Assembly (NCBI RefSeq): GCF_000685075.1
Contig: NZ_BAYD01000011.1
Coordinates: 1 to 64,000, forward strand
Length of the DNA stretch: 64,000 nt
Source of the DNA: Paraburkholderia oxyphila NBRC 105797
GTDB lineage: Bacteria > Pseudomonadota > Gammaproteobacteria > Burkholderiales > Burkholderiaceae
Direction of reading: 5' to 3'
In this document: positions 51,029-61,592 of the stretch, in pieces
Layout: each line of letters starts with the position of its first letter
How positions within the stretch are numbered: position 1 is the stretch's first letter
Position numbers and translations under genes: made by a program
The notes under the pieces: generated by a model
Told to the model about the DNA's origin: nothing
The model's input: only the letters and a program-made list of their open reading frames with translations
Databases searched by the model: none

Positions 51029-52780
51029 ATGGCCCGATCGACATCATCCGCCGCCGTTGACCGCGCAAAGCGGTCCGGCGTACTCGCTACCGCCGCGCTC
51101 GACCAGCGAGCACGTCGTGTCGCGGATTTCGCGGCGGAAAACGAGGCACTCCACAGCCTCGCCCACGCGCTGACCACGTCGGCCGGGGCCATGTTGCGGG
51201 AACTGGCGCGCCTGGCACGCGAATTGTGTGGAGCGACGCTCGCCGGCATCGACCTCATCGAGAACGCCGGAGGCACACAGTGTTTTCACTGCAAGACGCT
51301 CGATGGCGGCCTGGACGCCGGGGCGCTGGCAGCCATTCCTGCCGACGACAGTCCGGATGGACTGACGCTCGAGCTTGGCACCAGTCAGCTCTTTGCGTAC
51401 CCGAAGCGCCACTTCACGACGCAATATGCACAATTACCCGATGTCGTCGAGCAACTCGTGGTGCCGATTCCGGGTCTGCCCGAACCGTGGGGCACCCTGT
51501 GGGTCATGTCCTGTGATAAGCAACACCGGTTTGATGCAGAGCATCGCAGAATCCTGACCGGACTTGCGAATTTCACGTGTGCCGCACTGGCGATTGCGAG
51601 AGCCGAGTCGGAAGCACGGCGCCATGCGCTGGCGGCCGAGGCGGCGAACCATGCCCTTGCCCTGGCTGAGGAACACAAGGACAATTTTATCGCCACGCTC
51701 GGCCACGAACTGCGCAATCCCCTCACCCCCATCGAGGTCGAACTCAAGGTGCTGCGCAAAGTCTGCAACGACAACGGTACCGCACTCTCGGCGCTGGACG
51801 TCGCCGACCGGCAGATCGCGCAGTTGCGACGCCTCGTTGACGACCTGCTGGACCTCTCACGGATGCGCCATGGCAAGCTCTCGATGCATCGCTCCTGTGC
51901 TCTGCTGCAGGACATCGTCGGTGATGCCGTGAGAGCCGTGAAAGTGCAGGCCGACCACCGGCAACAGCGGTTGGCCGTCAATCTGCCGCCCTACCCGGTT
52001 CATGTCTACGCCGACGCCGCGCGGGTGATACAGATTCTCACGAATCTTCTGACCAATTCAGTAAAGTACACGCCGCCCGGCGGCGAAATTGACGTATCAG
52101 TGAAGGCGCCCGACATCGGCGACCGACCCGTGCCCCATACAGACTGCGAAGAGGTCGTCATCACGGTGCGCGACAACGGCCTCGGGATTACGCCGGCACT
52201 GCAACCGTACGTATTCAACATGTTCTCGCAGTCGGCTTCCGCGCGCACACGCGCAGAGGGCGGCTTGGGTATCGGCCTCGCGGTCGTGAAGTATCTCGTT
52301 GACGCCCACCATGGCGACATTGACATCTCCAGCGACGGTGAAGGCAAGGGAACCCGGGTGGTCGTACGCCTGCCGATTGCGTGTGCGCGGCCGTCCGGGC
52401 AGGATGCCACGCCTGCGCCGGCAGTCGCGCCGCTGCGCCTGCTTGTTGTCGATGACAATGCAGACGCGGCGGAGGCACTCGGCACGCTGCTCGAACTGGA
52501 TGGCCACGACGTGAGACGGGCACAAAGCGGCGCTGAAGCGCTTTTAATCGTCGAAACCTTTACACCCGATGTTGCCCTGATTGATCTCGCGATGCCCGGG
52601 ATGGGCGGCGCGGAACTGGCCCGGCTGCTGCGCGAGCGCGTCCGGTGCTCGATGACCCGGTTTGTCGCGGTGACCGGATACAGTCAGGGCGAAGGCGAAC
52701 AGACGACCTGCGGCAGCCCATTCGACTACAGGCTCATCAAACCGATCTCGCTCAACGACCTGGCAGACATCCTGCGATGA
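51029..52780 (+). CDS. Hybrid histidine kinase (GAF-like, HisKA, HATPase, receiver)
   Basis: A 583-aa soluble kinase. The N-terminal 190 residues look like a GAF sensor. The dimerisation helix carries the phospho-acceptor His in FIATLGHELRNPLTP (about residue 227). The ATPase domain has N box LTNLLTNSVKYTPPGG, G1 VRDNGLGITPA and G2 GGLGIGLAVVKYLV. A C-terminal receiver has LLVVDDNADAAEAL and ALIDLAMPGMGG. No membrane segment is visible, so the signal is cytoplasmic. ATG at 51029 follows GGAAG. Confidence 0.88.
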   Translation: MARSTSSAAVDRAKRSGVLATAALDQRARRVADFAAENEALHSLAHALTTSAGAMLRELARLARELCGATLAGIDLIENAGGTQCFHCKTLDGGLDAGALAAIPADDSPDGLTLELGTSQLFAYPKRHFTTQYAQLPDVVEQLVVPIPGLPEPWGTLWVMSCDKQHRFDAEHRRILTGLANFTCAALAIARAESEARRHALAAEAANHALALAEEHKDNFIATLGHELRNPLTPIEVELKVLRKVCNDNGTALSALDVADRQIAQLRRLVDDLLDLSRMRHGKLSMHRSCALLQDIVGDAVRAVKVQADHRQQRLAVNLPPYPVHVYADAARVIQILTNLLTNSVKYTPPGGEIDVSVKAPDIGDRPVPHTDCEEVVITVRDNGLGITPALQPYVFNMFSQSASARTRAEGGLGIGLAVVKYLVDAHHGDIDISSDGEGKGTRVVVRLPIACARPSGQDATPAPAVAPLRLLVVDDNADAAEALGTLLELDGHDVRRAQSGAEALLIVETFTPDVALIDLAMPGMGGAELARLLRERVRCSMTRFVAVTGYSQGEGEQTTCGSPFDYRLIKPISLNDLADILR

Positions 52781-53242
52781 TCGTGCCGCCGTTCACGAAG
52801 CGGGACATCACCCGATGCGGCACCCTACTCGAGCAGCAATTGGCCTCTTCCCGTCACCGGATGAGCGCGGCATGTGATCGCGCTGATTCCAGGAGCGCCT
52901 CGCCTCATGGCACGGCTGGACAGTCATTGTCACAGTCGAACAGGATATTTAATCAGGATACCTACATTTACAGGTATCCGGGCGCCGGTTTTCGGCTCCA
53001 GATCACGTGCGCCTGAGCAGATCAGATGCACACATAGAGTATGTCCCGCTGCTTCAGGTCGCGGTCCTGGCGGATTCTCGCATTGATCTACGCGGCGAAG
53101 TAGTCCATATTCGAGGCAACGCTTTCTTCCACCACGCGGTAACACGCGATATTCGCCATCGATTGCGCGCCACTCATCCCCCTCTGCGATGTGCCCGCGG
53201 ACTGCGGCGGCCAACTGGATCTATCGAAGTCGTAGCGTGCCA
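52781..53242. other. Intergenic region without a recognised gene
   Basis: The 462 bp after the kinase gene contain no convincing coding frame. The only notable element is the inverted repeat at 52956-52979. Confidence 0.5.
52956..52979. repeat. Perfect 8-bp inverted repeat
   Basis: GGATACCT and AGGTATCC flank an 8-bp spacer. It could be an operator for the zinc-ribbon gene 264 bp downstream. No matching second copy was noticed. Confidence 0.4.
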
Positions 53243-54097
53243 ATGTTCAATCAATCTCGCCGAGATGGCCCTGATTCGCGGCAGTGTCCCAGCTGTGGGA
53301 CCCGGCTCAATGGGGCCATGAAATTTTGTCCCGAGTGCGGTGCGAAACAGCGCGCCGCGGTGTCTCGTGGCGCGGCAGCAAGCGAAGCGGCCGCGCATCA
53401 CTCGCTGTCGCCCTACTATGCGTTCGCCAGCGTAGCGGTGTTCGCGCTCGTATTTACCGCGTACGGGATCTCGCGTTACGACCAACGGGAACGGACCCCC
53501 GAAGCTCTGGCGATACAGGGGGCCGTGCGCGAGCAGTCGCGTGCGCTTGCGGTTCCGGCGAGCGGCGAAGCTGCGAATGGCACCGCTCAGCCAGTGGTCG
53601 CATCCACGCCGGCACATCGTCTATCGCAGGCGCCAATCCACACGGCGCATAGGCATAGCGCCAGGCAATACGCCGCTACCGGAGATGATATTGCCGACGA
53701 GGGCACCTACTTGCGTGAAGACAACACCGGTGCGGGCGCCGATGTTGCCGGAAGTGTCGCCCGAGCGCGCGCAAGCCTCGACAGGAACAGCCTATGGCCG
53801 GCGCGCAGAGCTGTCATGGTCGCGCTTGCCGCGCAGCCTGGCAACGGGGAAGCGCTGCAGCTGCGGGCCGAGCTGGTTTCGCGAGAACATGAGCGTGACG
53901 CCTTGCTCGACTACGCGCGGCAATGCGCACGCGAGGGACGGTGGACATGCGTGTGGGATAACGCAAGTCACGCCCGGAGTGTCGACGTATCGAGCCGCGA
54001 GGCGCAGAAGCTGCTTTCCTATGCCGTTGCCAGGCGCGGAGCGGACTCGGGAGGTAGCTTTGACCCAGTCGCCTCCGGTGTAATGATTAATCAGTAA
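53243..54097 (+). CDS. Zinc-ribbon membrane protein of unknown function
   Basis: A 284-aa protein. Residues about 15-35 form a zinc ribbon (CPSCGTRLNGAMKFCPECG). One membrane segment follows (YYAFASVAVFALVFTAYGISRY). The outer part is low-complexity in the middle and helical with Ala/Arg/Glu at the end (SREHERDALLDYARQCAREGRWTCVWDNASHA), like a TPR-type region. The ATG at 53243 follows no strong ribosome site. An adaptor or envelope function is a guess. Confidence 0.7.
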   Translation: MFNQSRRDGPDSRQCPSCGTRLNGAMKFCPECGAKQRAAVSRGAAASEAAAHHSLSPYYAFASVAVFALVFTAYGISRYDQRERTPEALAIQGAVREQSRALAVPASGEAANGTAQPVVASTPAHRLSQAPIHTAHRHSARQYAATGDDIADEGTYLREDNTGAGADVAGSVARARASLDRNSLWPARRAVMVALAAQPGNGEALQLRAELVSREHERDALLDYARQCAREGRWTCVWDNASHARSVDVSSREAQKLLSYAVARRGADSGGSFDPVASGVMINQ

Positions 54098-54191
54098 TGC
54101 TTTAGATATTGATGAGCCAAAGCATATGAAGGGCTTGATGCTTGCAATAAATTGACGGATAAATTCAAGCGTACCGAACCCCGATATTTCC

Positions 54192-55904
54192 TCACTCGCT
54201 GAGCTCAGTTTTCCCCCGCATCTCCCCAACAACCTTGGCTATCCCGCGTGAGAGGCGCGCGATCTGCTTGTATTCCTCGATCATGTCGACAGCCAATTGA
54301 TAGTCCAGCACCTCCGATTTCTGCGCGAGTTGCAGATCACCCAGGATGACTTGCCGCGCCTGCGCCGCGAGCGTCTTGATCTCGCCCTTCGTCCCGATGC
54401 CTTGCGCCCCGACAATCGCACCGGCTTCGCCAATCGTCTCGACGATCGCCGCCAGATTCTGCATCACGACTTCGGCAAAACGTGAGTTCGCGATCTCGTT
54501 CAGCCGCGTGAGCTCGATACGCTCGGTCAAGCGCTGCTGGCTCACCGCCATCAAATTGGTGCCGATAATGTCGCTGATGTTCTCGAGATTCGCGACGACC
54601 TGGGTAAAACCCACCATCTGCAGCCCTTCCTGTTCCGAGTGCTCAGCCTTCGAGAGCCGTCCGACGTAGTGAAGAATTTCGGCCGAGAGCCGGTCGGCTT
54701 CCTTGTCCCGGTCCAGCAACGCGTTGATCTCTTCAATCGATCCGTTCACCACGACGTGTGTACCATCACGGACGATGTCGACCACTTCATTGCCCAAGCG
54801 GCTCACCTCCAGGCGAACGCGCTGTAGCCCAAGCGAAGGCACGCCCAACGACGTTTCATCGAGGTAAGCCGGATCGCCAAGCGGCTTCGTTGCCGGCGTC
54901 CGCGTACGGACGATCATGCGCGCAAGCCGCGCGATCCACCCCGAGAACCAGATCAGCACCAGCGTGTTTGTCACGCTGAATATCGTGTGAGTGTTGGCAA
55001 CCTGGCGCGGCGTTTCGGCAGCCAGGCGGGCAACGCCTTGCAACTCGGGGTACGACGGGGAGACGAAGCGCGCCAGTTCGGCCATTTGTGGAATGAAAAA
55101 GGCCCAGAAAAGCACACCCAGCACGTTGAATATGAGGTGCACCACGCCCACCTGGATGGCTTCGGCAGACTTGCCTATCGAGGCCAACAGAGCCGTTCCG
55201 CAAGTGCCCACGTTCGCGCCCAGAATCAGCGCAATGCCCGCCTCGAGCGGCATCAACCCTTGTGCGCCCAGGGCGATGACGATGGCTAGCGTTGCAGCGG
55301 AACTTTGTACGATCGCGGTAAAAGCGGCGCCCACCAGGATGCCCAGCAACGGGTGCTCCATGTTCTGCATGGCATCGATGAATGGCGGGTACGTGCGCAG
55401 CGGACGCGTGGCGTCGCCCATGAACTCGATGCCCAGAAACAGGAGCCCGAGCCCCATCACGACTTCGCCGATCCTGCGCACCAGCTCGCGCTTGCCGAAC
55501 GCGTACATGGCAAAGCCGATCGCCAGCATGAACGGCGTCAGTCTGGAAACGTCGAAGGCGATGATTTGCGCCGTGATCGTCGAGCCGATGTTCGCGCCCA
55601 TGATCATCGGAACCGACTGGGCCAGGGTCATCAAGCCGGCGGAGACGAATCCGACCATCAATACGGTGGTGATCGTGGACGAATTCAACAGCGCCGTCAC
55701 CAGCGCGCCGGCCACTACGCCACGGAACCGGTTTGCGGTGAGTACGCCGAGCAGCATCTGGAGCCTCGAGCCGGCAATGGCCTTGAAGCCTCCGGTCATG
55801 AATTGCAGCCCGAGCAGGAAAAGCGCCAGCCCGCCGATCAGGACGCCAAACATCTGCACCAGATTCAGGCTGGCCTGGTCGATTGTGGTGGGATCGGGAC
55901 TCAT
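54192..55904 (-). CDS. Na+/phosphate cotransporter family protein with PhoU-like tail
   Basis: A 570-aa Na/Pi cotransporter. Two inverted repeats carry the family QSSA/NSST signatures (LNSSTITTVLMVGFVSAG and QSSAATLAIVIALG). The C-terminal 200 residues are helical and PhoU-like. The ATG at 55904 starts MSPDPTTIDQASLNLVQMF, and the upstream in-frame extension is not conserved. It lies downstream of the decarboxylase genes with a 179-bp gap and could be transcribed with them. Confidence 0.87.
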   Translation of the reverse strand: MSPDPTTIDQASLNLVQMFGVLIGGLALFLLGLQFMTGGFKAIAGSRLQMLLGVLTANRFRGVVAGALVTALLNSSTITTVLMVGFVSAGLMTLAQSVPMIMGANIGSTITAQIIAFDVSRLTPFMLAIGFAMYAFGKRELVRRIGEVVMGLGLLFLGIEFMGDATRPLRTYPPFIDAMQNMEHPLLGILVGAAFTAIVQSSAATLAIVIALGAQGLMPLEAGIALILGANVGTCGTALLASIGKSAEAIQVGVVHLIFNVLGVLFWAFFIPQMAELARFVSPSYPELQGVARLAAETPRQVANTHTIFSVTNTLVLIWFSGWIARLARMIVRTRTPATKPLGDPAYLDETSLGVPSLGLQRVRLEVSRLGNEVVDIVRDGTHVVVNGSIEEINALLDRDKEADRLSAEILHYVGRLSKAEHSEQEGLQMVGFTQVVANLENISDIIGTNLMAVSQQRLTERIELTRLNEIANSRFAEVVMQNLAAIVETIGEAGAIVGAQGIGTKGEIKTLAAQARQVILGDLQLAQKSEVLDYQLAVDMIEEYKQIARLSRGIAKVVGEMRGKTELSE

Positions 55905-56083
55905 CGCTGGGCGCCTTGTGCTGACTGTCGAGTCCCCTATTCTCTTGCAAAACGGGAAATTGGCGCGGATGTTGGGCCGGCGCGTTTTGTCGGCATGTTG
56001 GCATTTCCGGGGCGCAACAACAAGCCGCTCCTTGCCGGTAAGACCCCGCGGCCAAACCAGGTGGGCCGGCCGCGGGGCCGGGC

Positions 56084-57463
56084 TCAGCACTTGGCCGACG
56101 AGCCTTTCAGATGCGCATGCCCATGCAGCGCCGGCGGCGTTGCGTGGCCGCCGTGCTCCTCGAGGTATCGGCAAGCTTCGATGATGTCGCGTCCGAGATT
56201 GCTCGCAACGTTGAGGTTGATGTGAGGACGCACGACAACGCGCAGGCTCCTTACCGCTTCCGCGTCGGGCGGCATCGTATAGGCCGATAGCACCCAGCCC
56301 TTCTCGCGCACCTTGTTCGACACGTCGAATTCATTGAAGCGGGTGATTTTCTTGTCCAGCGTGACGGCCACCACCGGAATGCGCTGCGTGTCGTTCATGA
56401 TGGTGAAATAGCCGCTTTTCACGAGCATTTCGCGCAGCGCGAGCGCGTTGTCGAGCGTGTGCTGCATGACGCGTCTGTAGCCCTCGAATCCAAGGCGCAG
56501 GAACTGGTAGTACTGGACAGCCAACTGGAAGCCATTGCGGCTGAAATTCAGCGTCGCCGTGGGCATTTCACCGCCCAGATAGTTCACGTAGAACACCAGG
56601 TCCTCGTTGAATACCTTGCGGTCGCGGAAAACGACCCAGCCAAGCCCGGGCGGTGTGAGGCCGTACTTGTGCCCCGAGGCATTGATCGATTGCACCCTCG
56701 GCAAGCGGAAGTCCCACTTGTAATCCGGATAGAGGAACGGGTGGATGAAGCCGCCCGACGCGCCGTCGATGTGCATCGGCACCGACATCCCCGTGCGCCG
56801 TTCGTAGTCGTCCAGCCACGCATGGATGCCGGCGAAGTCGTCGTCCTCCCCGGTAAAGGTCTGCCCGGCAATGGCGACAACGGCAATCGTATTCTCGTCG
56901 ACATATTGGTCGAGATCGTCGGCGGTCAGGCGGTACTTGCCGGGCTTGAGCGGGACGATGCGTGGCTCGACATCGAAATAGCGCATGAACTTCTTCCAGA
57001 CGATCTGCACGTTTCCGCCGGTCACGAGGTTCGGCCGGCTTGCGTCCTTGCCGGCCTTTTCGCGGCGCTGCCGCCAGTTCCACTTGTGCGCGAGGCCCGC
57101 AAGCATGCACGCCTCGGACGAACCCACTGTCGCCGTCCCGTACGGCTCCACGTCGCCCGGGCCGTTCCACAGTTTGTGGAGCCAGCGCACCATTCGCGTT
57201 TCCATCGCGAACAACTGCGGGTACATGTCGTGATCGATATAGTTCTTGAAGATATTGCGTTTGGCGGTTTCCAGCGCTTCGGGTTCGGCGAAGGTCGTCA
57301 CAAACGACGACATGTTCAGGACCGGATTGGTGTCCGTCCATTCATCGCTTTCGACCAGCGCGGCCGCAGCCCGCGCAGACATCCCCGTTTTGGGAAACGC
57401 GTTTTGCGGCACCTCGAAGTTGAATTCGTCGTACGGGGTAATCTTCCCGATATCTAAGGACAT
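56084..57463 (-). CDS. gadB: Glutamate decarboxylase (PLP-dependent)
   Basis: A 459-aa GAD. MSLDIGKITPYDEFNFEVPQNAFPKTGMSARAAAALVESD is the typical start. HIDGASGGFIHPFLYP is the PLP-binding block and SINASGHKYGLTPPGLGW holds the active-site Lys. It removes the alpha-carboxyl of glutamate to GABA while using up a proton. The antiporter GadC is not found next to it. It follows AspD by 99 bp. Confidence 0.92.
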   Translation of the reverse strand: MSLDIGKITPYDEFNFEVPQNAFPKTGMSARAAAALVESDEWTDTNPVLNMSSFVTTFAEPEALETAKRNIFKNYIDHDMYPQLFAMETRMVRWLHKLWNGPGDVEPYGTATVGSSEACMLAGLAHKWNWRQRREKAGKDASRPNLVTGGNVQIVWKKFMRYFDVEPRIVPLKPGKYRLTADDLDQYVDENTIAVVAIAGQTFTGEDDDFAGIHAWLDDYERRTGMSVPMHIDGASGGFIHPFLYPDYKWDFRLPRVQSINASGHKYGLTPPGLGWVVFRDRKVFNEDLVFYVNYLGGEMPTATLNFSRNGFQLAVQYYQFLRLGFEGYRRVMQHTLDNALALREMLVKSGYFTIMNDTQRIPVVAVTLDKKITRFNEFDVSNKVREKGWVLSAYTMPPDAEAVRSLRVVVRPHINLNVASNLGRDIIEACRYLEEHGGHATPPALHGHAHLKGSSAKC

Positions 57464-57562
57464 CTGAATACTCCTTTCAGTTTGCGTCCGCGTGGACGGA
57501 CGCGTCGTGACCACCAGCACTGCCTCAGCCGAAGGAACGGGTCGGGCGAGGCGTCGCCAGGC

Positions 57563-59206
57563 TTACCGCGAGACGTGCTTGCCTGTCTGCGCGCAGAAGC
57601 GCTCCACGTATTCGTGAAGGAGCGTTCGTATCGCCTTGCCAATCGCGCGATAGTCGACCTCATTCAGGTTGGCCAGCGACACGCGTCCGGATGGATGCGG
57701 CGTGCCGAAGCCCTGGCCTGGCAGGAGCACGACATGGGCATCTTTGGCAAGGTGGAACAGCAGTTCGGAAGGCTCGGTGTTCTTGAGCAGCCAGTCGACG
57801 AACTCGCGGCCGTAGGCGCGTTCACCGAAGTACTCGAGGTCCAGCAGCGTGTAGTAGTCGACTACGTTTGGATCCCCTTCCTTCAATGGAATGCCGATCG
57901 TCTCGAAGAGCGCGCGCTTGCGGCTGCGGATCAGGCGCTTGAGTGCATTCTTGTAAGCGTCGGGCGTGTCCATGAGCGAGAACAGCGAGAACAGCACCAT
58001 CTGCACTTGCTGAGGCGTGGAGAGACCGGCGGTATGGTTCAGTGCGACGGTGCGGCTGTCGGCTACGAGGCGGTCGATGAATTTCAGGTTGTCCGGGTCG
58101 GTCGTGATCGACTCGTAGCGCTTGTGCAGCGCCTGCTTCTGCGCTTTCGGCAGTTTCGCGAGCGCAGCGTCGAGCACGTTCTCGCGGTGCGTCGCGATCA
58201 CGCCCAGGCGCCAGCCCGTCGCGCCGAAGTACTTCGAATACGAGTACACGAGAATCGTATTCTTCGGCGCCAGTGCGAAGAGCGAGACGAAGTTGTCGGC
58301 GAACGTGCCGTACACGTCGTCGGTGAGGATGATGAGGTCCGGGCGCTCCTTGACGATCTCGGCAATGTACTCGAGGCTCGCCTCGTCGATTTTCACGGAA
58401 GGCGGATTACTCGGGTTCACGAGGAAGAACGCCTTCACCTTCGGGTCGCGCAGCTTGTCGAGTTCCTTCTTCGAGTACTGCCAGTTGTTCTCGACGGTCG
58501 CGTTCAGGTGCACGACGTCGAGCTGGTAGTCGTTAAGTTCCGGAATCTCGATGTACGGCGTAAAGATCGGCATGCCAAGCGCGATGGTGTCGCCCGGCTT
58601 GATGAAGAAGTTCTCCCGCATCGTGTTGAAAATGTACGCCATGGCCGCCGTGCCACCTTCCACCGCGAACACGTCGAACTCGCCCACGAACGGATGCTTG
58701 CCGATCATCTCGCGGCGCAGGTACTGGCCGACGATGATCTCGGAGAGCTTGAGCATGCGGTCCGGCACCGGATAGTTGCAAGCGAGGATGCCTTCACACA
58801 TCTCATAGAGGAAATCGCCAGCCGAAAGGCCCAACTGGTCGCGCACGTATGACACCGCGCCGGCCAGGAAGTCGATGCCGGGCTGCCCCTTGCTCTCGCG
58901 CACGAACAGGTCGAAGCGCTCGACGATCCCTTCGCGCTGCGGGAAGCCGCCCACGCCTTCAGGCATATACGCGAACGAGCGCTCCGATTCGCGCATGGCG
59001 AACAGGCCGAGCTGCCAGAAGCCGTGGCGCGGAATCGTGGCCAGGAAGTTGGGGTTGCCGCGGCCAGCGTTGAGCATCGGCAGATTTGCCGCGGGCCGCG
59101 CGGTCGCCCCGCCACCGGCAGCCTTGATCAGTTCGTCCTTGAGTTCGAACGGGCTCAGAGCGGCCAGCTTTTTCGCCTGTGTTGCGTTGTCGTTTCCTGA
59201 ATTCAT
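57563..59206 (-). CDS. aspD: Aspartate 4-decarboxylase (AspD)
   Basis: A 547-aa fold-type I PLP enzyme. ILVYSYSKYFGATGWRLGVIATH holds the PLP Lys, and LVNPSNPPSVKIDEASLEYIA and LTDDVYGTFADNFVSLFALAP complete the aminotransferase pattern. Length and the adjacent AspT identify it as the beta-decarboxylase that makes alanine and CO2 from aspartate. With AspT it generates a proton gradient and consumes acid. Confidence 0.92.
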   Translation of the reverse strand: MNSGNDNATQAKKLAALSPFELKDELIKAAGGGATARPAANLPMLNAGRGNPNFLATIPRHGFWQLGLFAMRESERSFAYMPEGVGGFPQREGIVERFDLFVRESKGQPGIDFLAGAVSYVRDQLGLSAGDFLYEMCEGILACNYPVPDRMLKLSEIIVGQYLRREMIGKHPFVGEFDVFAVEGGTAAMAYIFNTMRENFFIKPGDTIALGMPIFTPYIEIPELNDYQLDVVHLNATVENNWQYSKKELDKLRDPKVKAFFLVNPSNPPSVKIDEASLEYIAEIVKERPDLIILTDDVYGTFADNFVSLFALAPKNTILVYSYSKYFGATGWRLGVIATHRENVLDAALAKLPKAQKQALHKRYESITTDPDNLKFIDRLVADSRTVALNHTAGLSTPQQVQMVLFSLFSLMDTPDAYKNALKRLIRSRKRALFETIGIPLKEGDPNVVDYYTLLDLEYFGERAYGREFVDWLLKNTEPSELLFHLAKDAHVVLLPGQGFGTPHPSGRVSLANLNEVDYRAIGKAIRTLLHEYVERFCAQTGKHVSR

Positions 59207-59264
59207 CTACTTGCTCCGATTGATTAGTTAGCGAAACATCCGATATGTCCAACACGTCCAACCA

Positions 59265-60956
59265 TCAGCTCAGGATCATCACGAGCACCATTCCCCAAAT
59301 CGTCAGGAGCGTATTACCGACCGCGTAGGTCACCGTATAGCCGAGTCCGGGCACCTGACTGCGTGCCGCGTCGCAGATCATTCCCAGTGCGGCCGTTGTG
59401 GTTCGTGCGCCCGCGCATACGCCGAGCAGGATTGCGGGGTGGAACTTGAACACATACTTCGCGATGAACATGCCGATGATCAAGGGAACCGCCGTAGCGA
59501 AAATCCCCCAGAGAAACAGGCTGATGCCGAGTTGCTGCAAGCCGGCGACGAATCCCGGGCCTGCCGTGATGCCAACCACGGCGATGAAGACGTTCAGGCC
59601 CACGGAGTTCATGAACCAGACGGTAGGTTCGGGAATACGTCCGAAGGTAGGATGGATCGCCCGCAGCCAGCCGAACACGATCCCGGCAATGAGCGCGCCG
59701 CCCGCCGTGGAGAGCGTGAGCGGAATGCCGTGCACGTTGATCACGATTGCGCCAATCAAGGCGCCTACCGTGATGGCGAGGCTCACGAAGGCAACGTCGG
59801 CCACCGTGGTGGAACGGTCGAGAACGCCTAGCGCCCTGGCGGCCGCGGTGGTGTCCTGCGTCCTGCCCACGATCGTGATGGTGTCGCCGCGTTCGAGCTT
59901 CGTATTGGGTAATACCGGGATCTGCGTTTCGGTCGGCCCCCGCTTGATCTTCTTGAGGTAGATGCCGCGTGCGCCGGGCAGGTTCGCCAACTCCTGCAGC
60001 GTCTTGCCGGCCACCGCCTTGCTGGTCACGTAGACATCCACGCCTTCCGTGGTGACCGCGAGCAGATCGGCGTCTTCGACTTCGTCGCCGCGCGAACCGA
60101 GTCTCGCCACGAGCTGATCGCGAGGGCCAGCGACCGCCACGATATCGCCTGCTTGCAAGACGAAGTCCAGCGTGGCTTCCGTGACGGCGCCCGCGCGTCT
60201 GACGCGCTCGATGAAGAGCCGCACGCCCGCGGGCTCGGCGGCTTCCACCTGGCTGATCGTCTGGCCGATGAACGGGCTGTCGGCGGCGATGCGATAGGCG
60301 CGCAGCTGGTAGTCATGCCATTCGCGGCCTTCCTGCGCGCCGGCGCCCTTGCCGCCGAGGGTGGCTTCATATTCCTTGCATGCCGCGGGCAGGTCAATGC
60401 CGAGCAGCCGTGGTCCGAGCGTTGCGAGAATGATGGCCGAGCCGATCGTGCCGAAGATATAGGTGACCGCATAGGCGGTAGGCATGGCGTCGAGCAGCGC
60501 CTTGGCCTGATCCGCCGGCAGATGGAGCCGGTTGATCGCATCCGTTGCGAGCCCCATCGAGGCCGAAATGGTTTGCGAACCGGCGAACAAGCCTGCGGCG
60601 GAGCCCAGGTCGTAGCCGGCGAACTTCGCAGCGACGATGGGCGCCGCGAGACACAGCAGACACTGCACGACCGCGAACAAGGCTTGCGGCAAGCCATCTT
60701 TCGCGATGCCGCGCACGAATTGCGGCCCCACCCCATAGCCGACGGCAAACAGGAACATCAGAAAGAACACCGACTTAACGTTGGCCGACACCGTAATGCC
60801 GAGCTGGCCGATTGCGATTGCCGCGAGAAGCGTGGCCGTAACGGCCCCGAGACTGAAGCCCTTGAAGCTTTTGCCGCCCACCCAGTAACCGATGCCGAGT
60901 GAAAGAAAAATGGCGATCTCGGGGTAATGCCGAAGTGTGTCTGTCAGCCACGACAT
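59265..60956 (-). CDS. aspT: Aspartate:alanine exchange transporter (AspT)
   Basis: A 563-aa AAEx-family antiporter. It starts [37 protein letters not shown]. Two membrane halves flank a cytoplasmic part with two RCK_C (TrkA-C) domains (around [22 protein letters not shown] and [20 protein letters not shown]). It imports aspartate in exchange for alanine, the partner of AspD. AAGGAACC precedes the ATG. It leads the aspT-aspD-gadB run. Confidence 0.92.
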   Translation of the reverse strand: MSWLTDTLRHYPEIAIFLSLGIGYWVGGKSFKGFSLGAVTATLLAAIAIGQLGITVSANVKSVFFLMFLFAVGYGVGPQFVRGIAKDGLPQALFAVVQCLLCLAAPIVAAKFAGYDLGSAAGLFAGSQTISASMGLATDAINRLHLPADQAKALLDAMPTAYAVTYIFGTIGSAIILATLGPRLLGIDLPAACKEYEATLGGKGAGAQEGREWHDYQLRAYRIAADSPFIGQTISQVEAAEPAGVRLFIERVRRAGAVTEATLDFVLQAGDIVAVAGPRDQLVARLGSRGDEVEDADLLAVTTEGVDVYVTSKAVAGKTLQELANLPGARGIYLKKIKRGPTETQIPVLPNTKLERGDTITIVGRTQDTTAAARALGVLDRSTTVADVAFVSLAITVGALIGAIVINVHGIPLTLSTAGGALIAGIVFGWLRAIHPTFGRIPEPTVWFMNSVGLNVFIAVVGITAGPGFVAGLQQLGISLFLWGIFATAVPLIIGMFIAKYVFKFHPAILLGVCAGARTTTAALGMICDAARSQVPGLGYTVTYAVGNTLLTIWGMVLVMILS

Positions 60957-61283
60957 AATGGTTCCTTTTCATGGTCATGCCGAACGGCGCGAATCGCATG
61001 TGCAAGCGCGGCTTTCGTGCCATCCTGTCTGGAGCGCCAGCATCGCATGGCACCCCCAATGGCGACCTACGTTTTTGTCAAACCATCGCGTAATTCATTT
61101 AACGCTTTGACGAAGCTCTATTCCTTGTGCAAATCGCTCGAATTACGGTTGAACGAAATAGCGCGTCATGTTGATGCAGAGACTTTTCCAAAACTTGAAA
61201 AGTCATTTGTATCAAGCAGAGAAGTGAATGGAGATTCCAGTCAACGCGAAATATCGTGGGCTGTGCGGGTGATGGTGTGGTCA

Positions 61284-61304
61284 ACTCGCCGGTGGACGGC
61301 GAGT
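61284..61304. repeat. Perfect hairpin, first of two
   Basis: ACTCGCCG and CGGCGAGT with loop GTGGA. Confidence 0.6.
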
Positions 61305-61323
61305 CGTGCAGAGTGCACAAAAT

Positions 61324-61348
61324 ATGAGCAAGCGTCTTGCTTGCTCAT
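61324..61348. repeat. Perfect hairpin, second of two
   Basis: ATGAGCAAGC and GCTTGCTCAT with loop GTCTT. It starts 20 bp after the first hairpin. No T-run follows on either strand. Confidence 0.6.
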
Positions 61349-61592
61349 CAGCCGGATCGTGACTTCAGAGGATATATCTGCAAGAAAGACTACGATTCCA
61401 CGCCGTCGGCGCCATATTGCCAAATGAAAGCGTTTATGCATTATTGAAAGTATTTATACATAAATCGGCATACGGATTAAGCCCATTCACCCCGCTCAAA
61501 CCGTATTTTCTATTGACGCGGCCTATGCCCACGCTTCGAGCAGCACGGGAACCGCATAGGCATTCAGCGGCTCCCGTATGACGCCCTACGCC

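Larger units (their letters stand above)
60957..61592. other. Long intergenic region with two perfect hairpins
   Basis: The 636 bp between aspT and the glutamate dehydrogenase gene contain no convincing gene. The features are the two inverted repeats listed at 61284 and 61324. The part near 61440-61510 is AT-rich and may hold the aspT promoter or the end of the upstream transcript. Confidence 0.6.

Noticed and set aside
51029..52780. Phytochrome-like light sensor in the hybrid kinase
   Set aside because: The N-terminal domain looks GAF-like, but no chromophore-binding Cys motif or PHY domain is visible.
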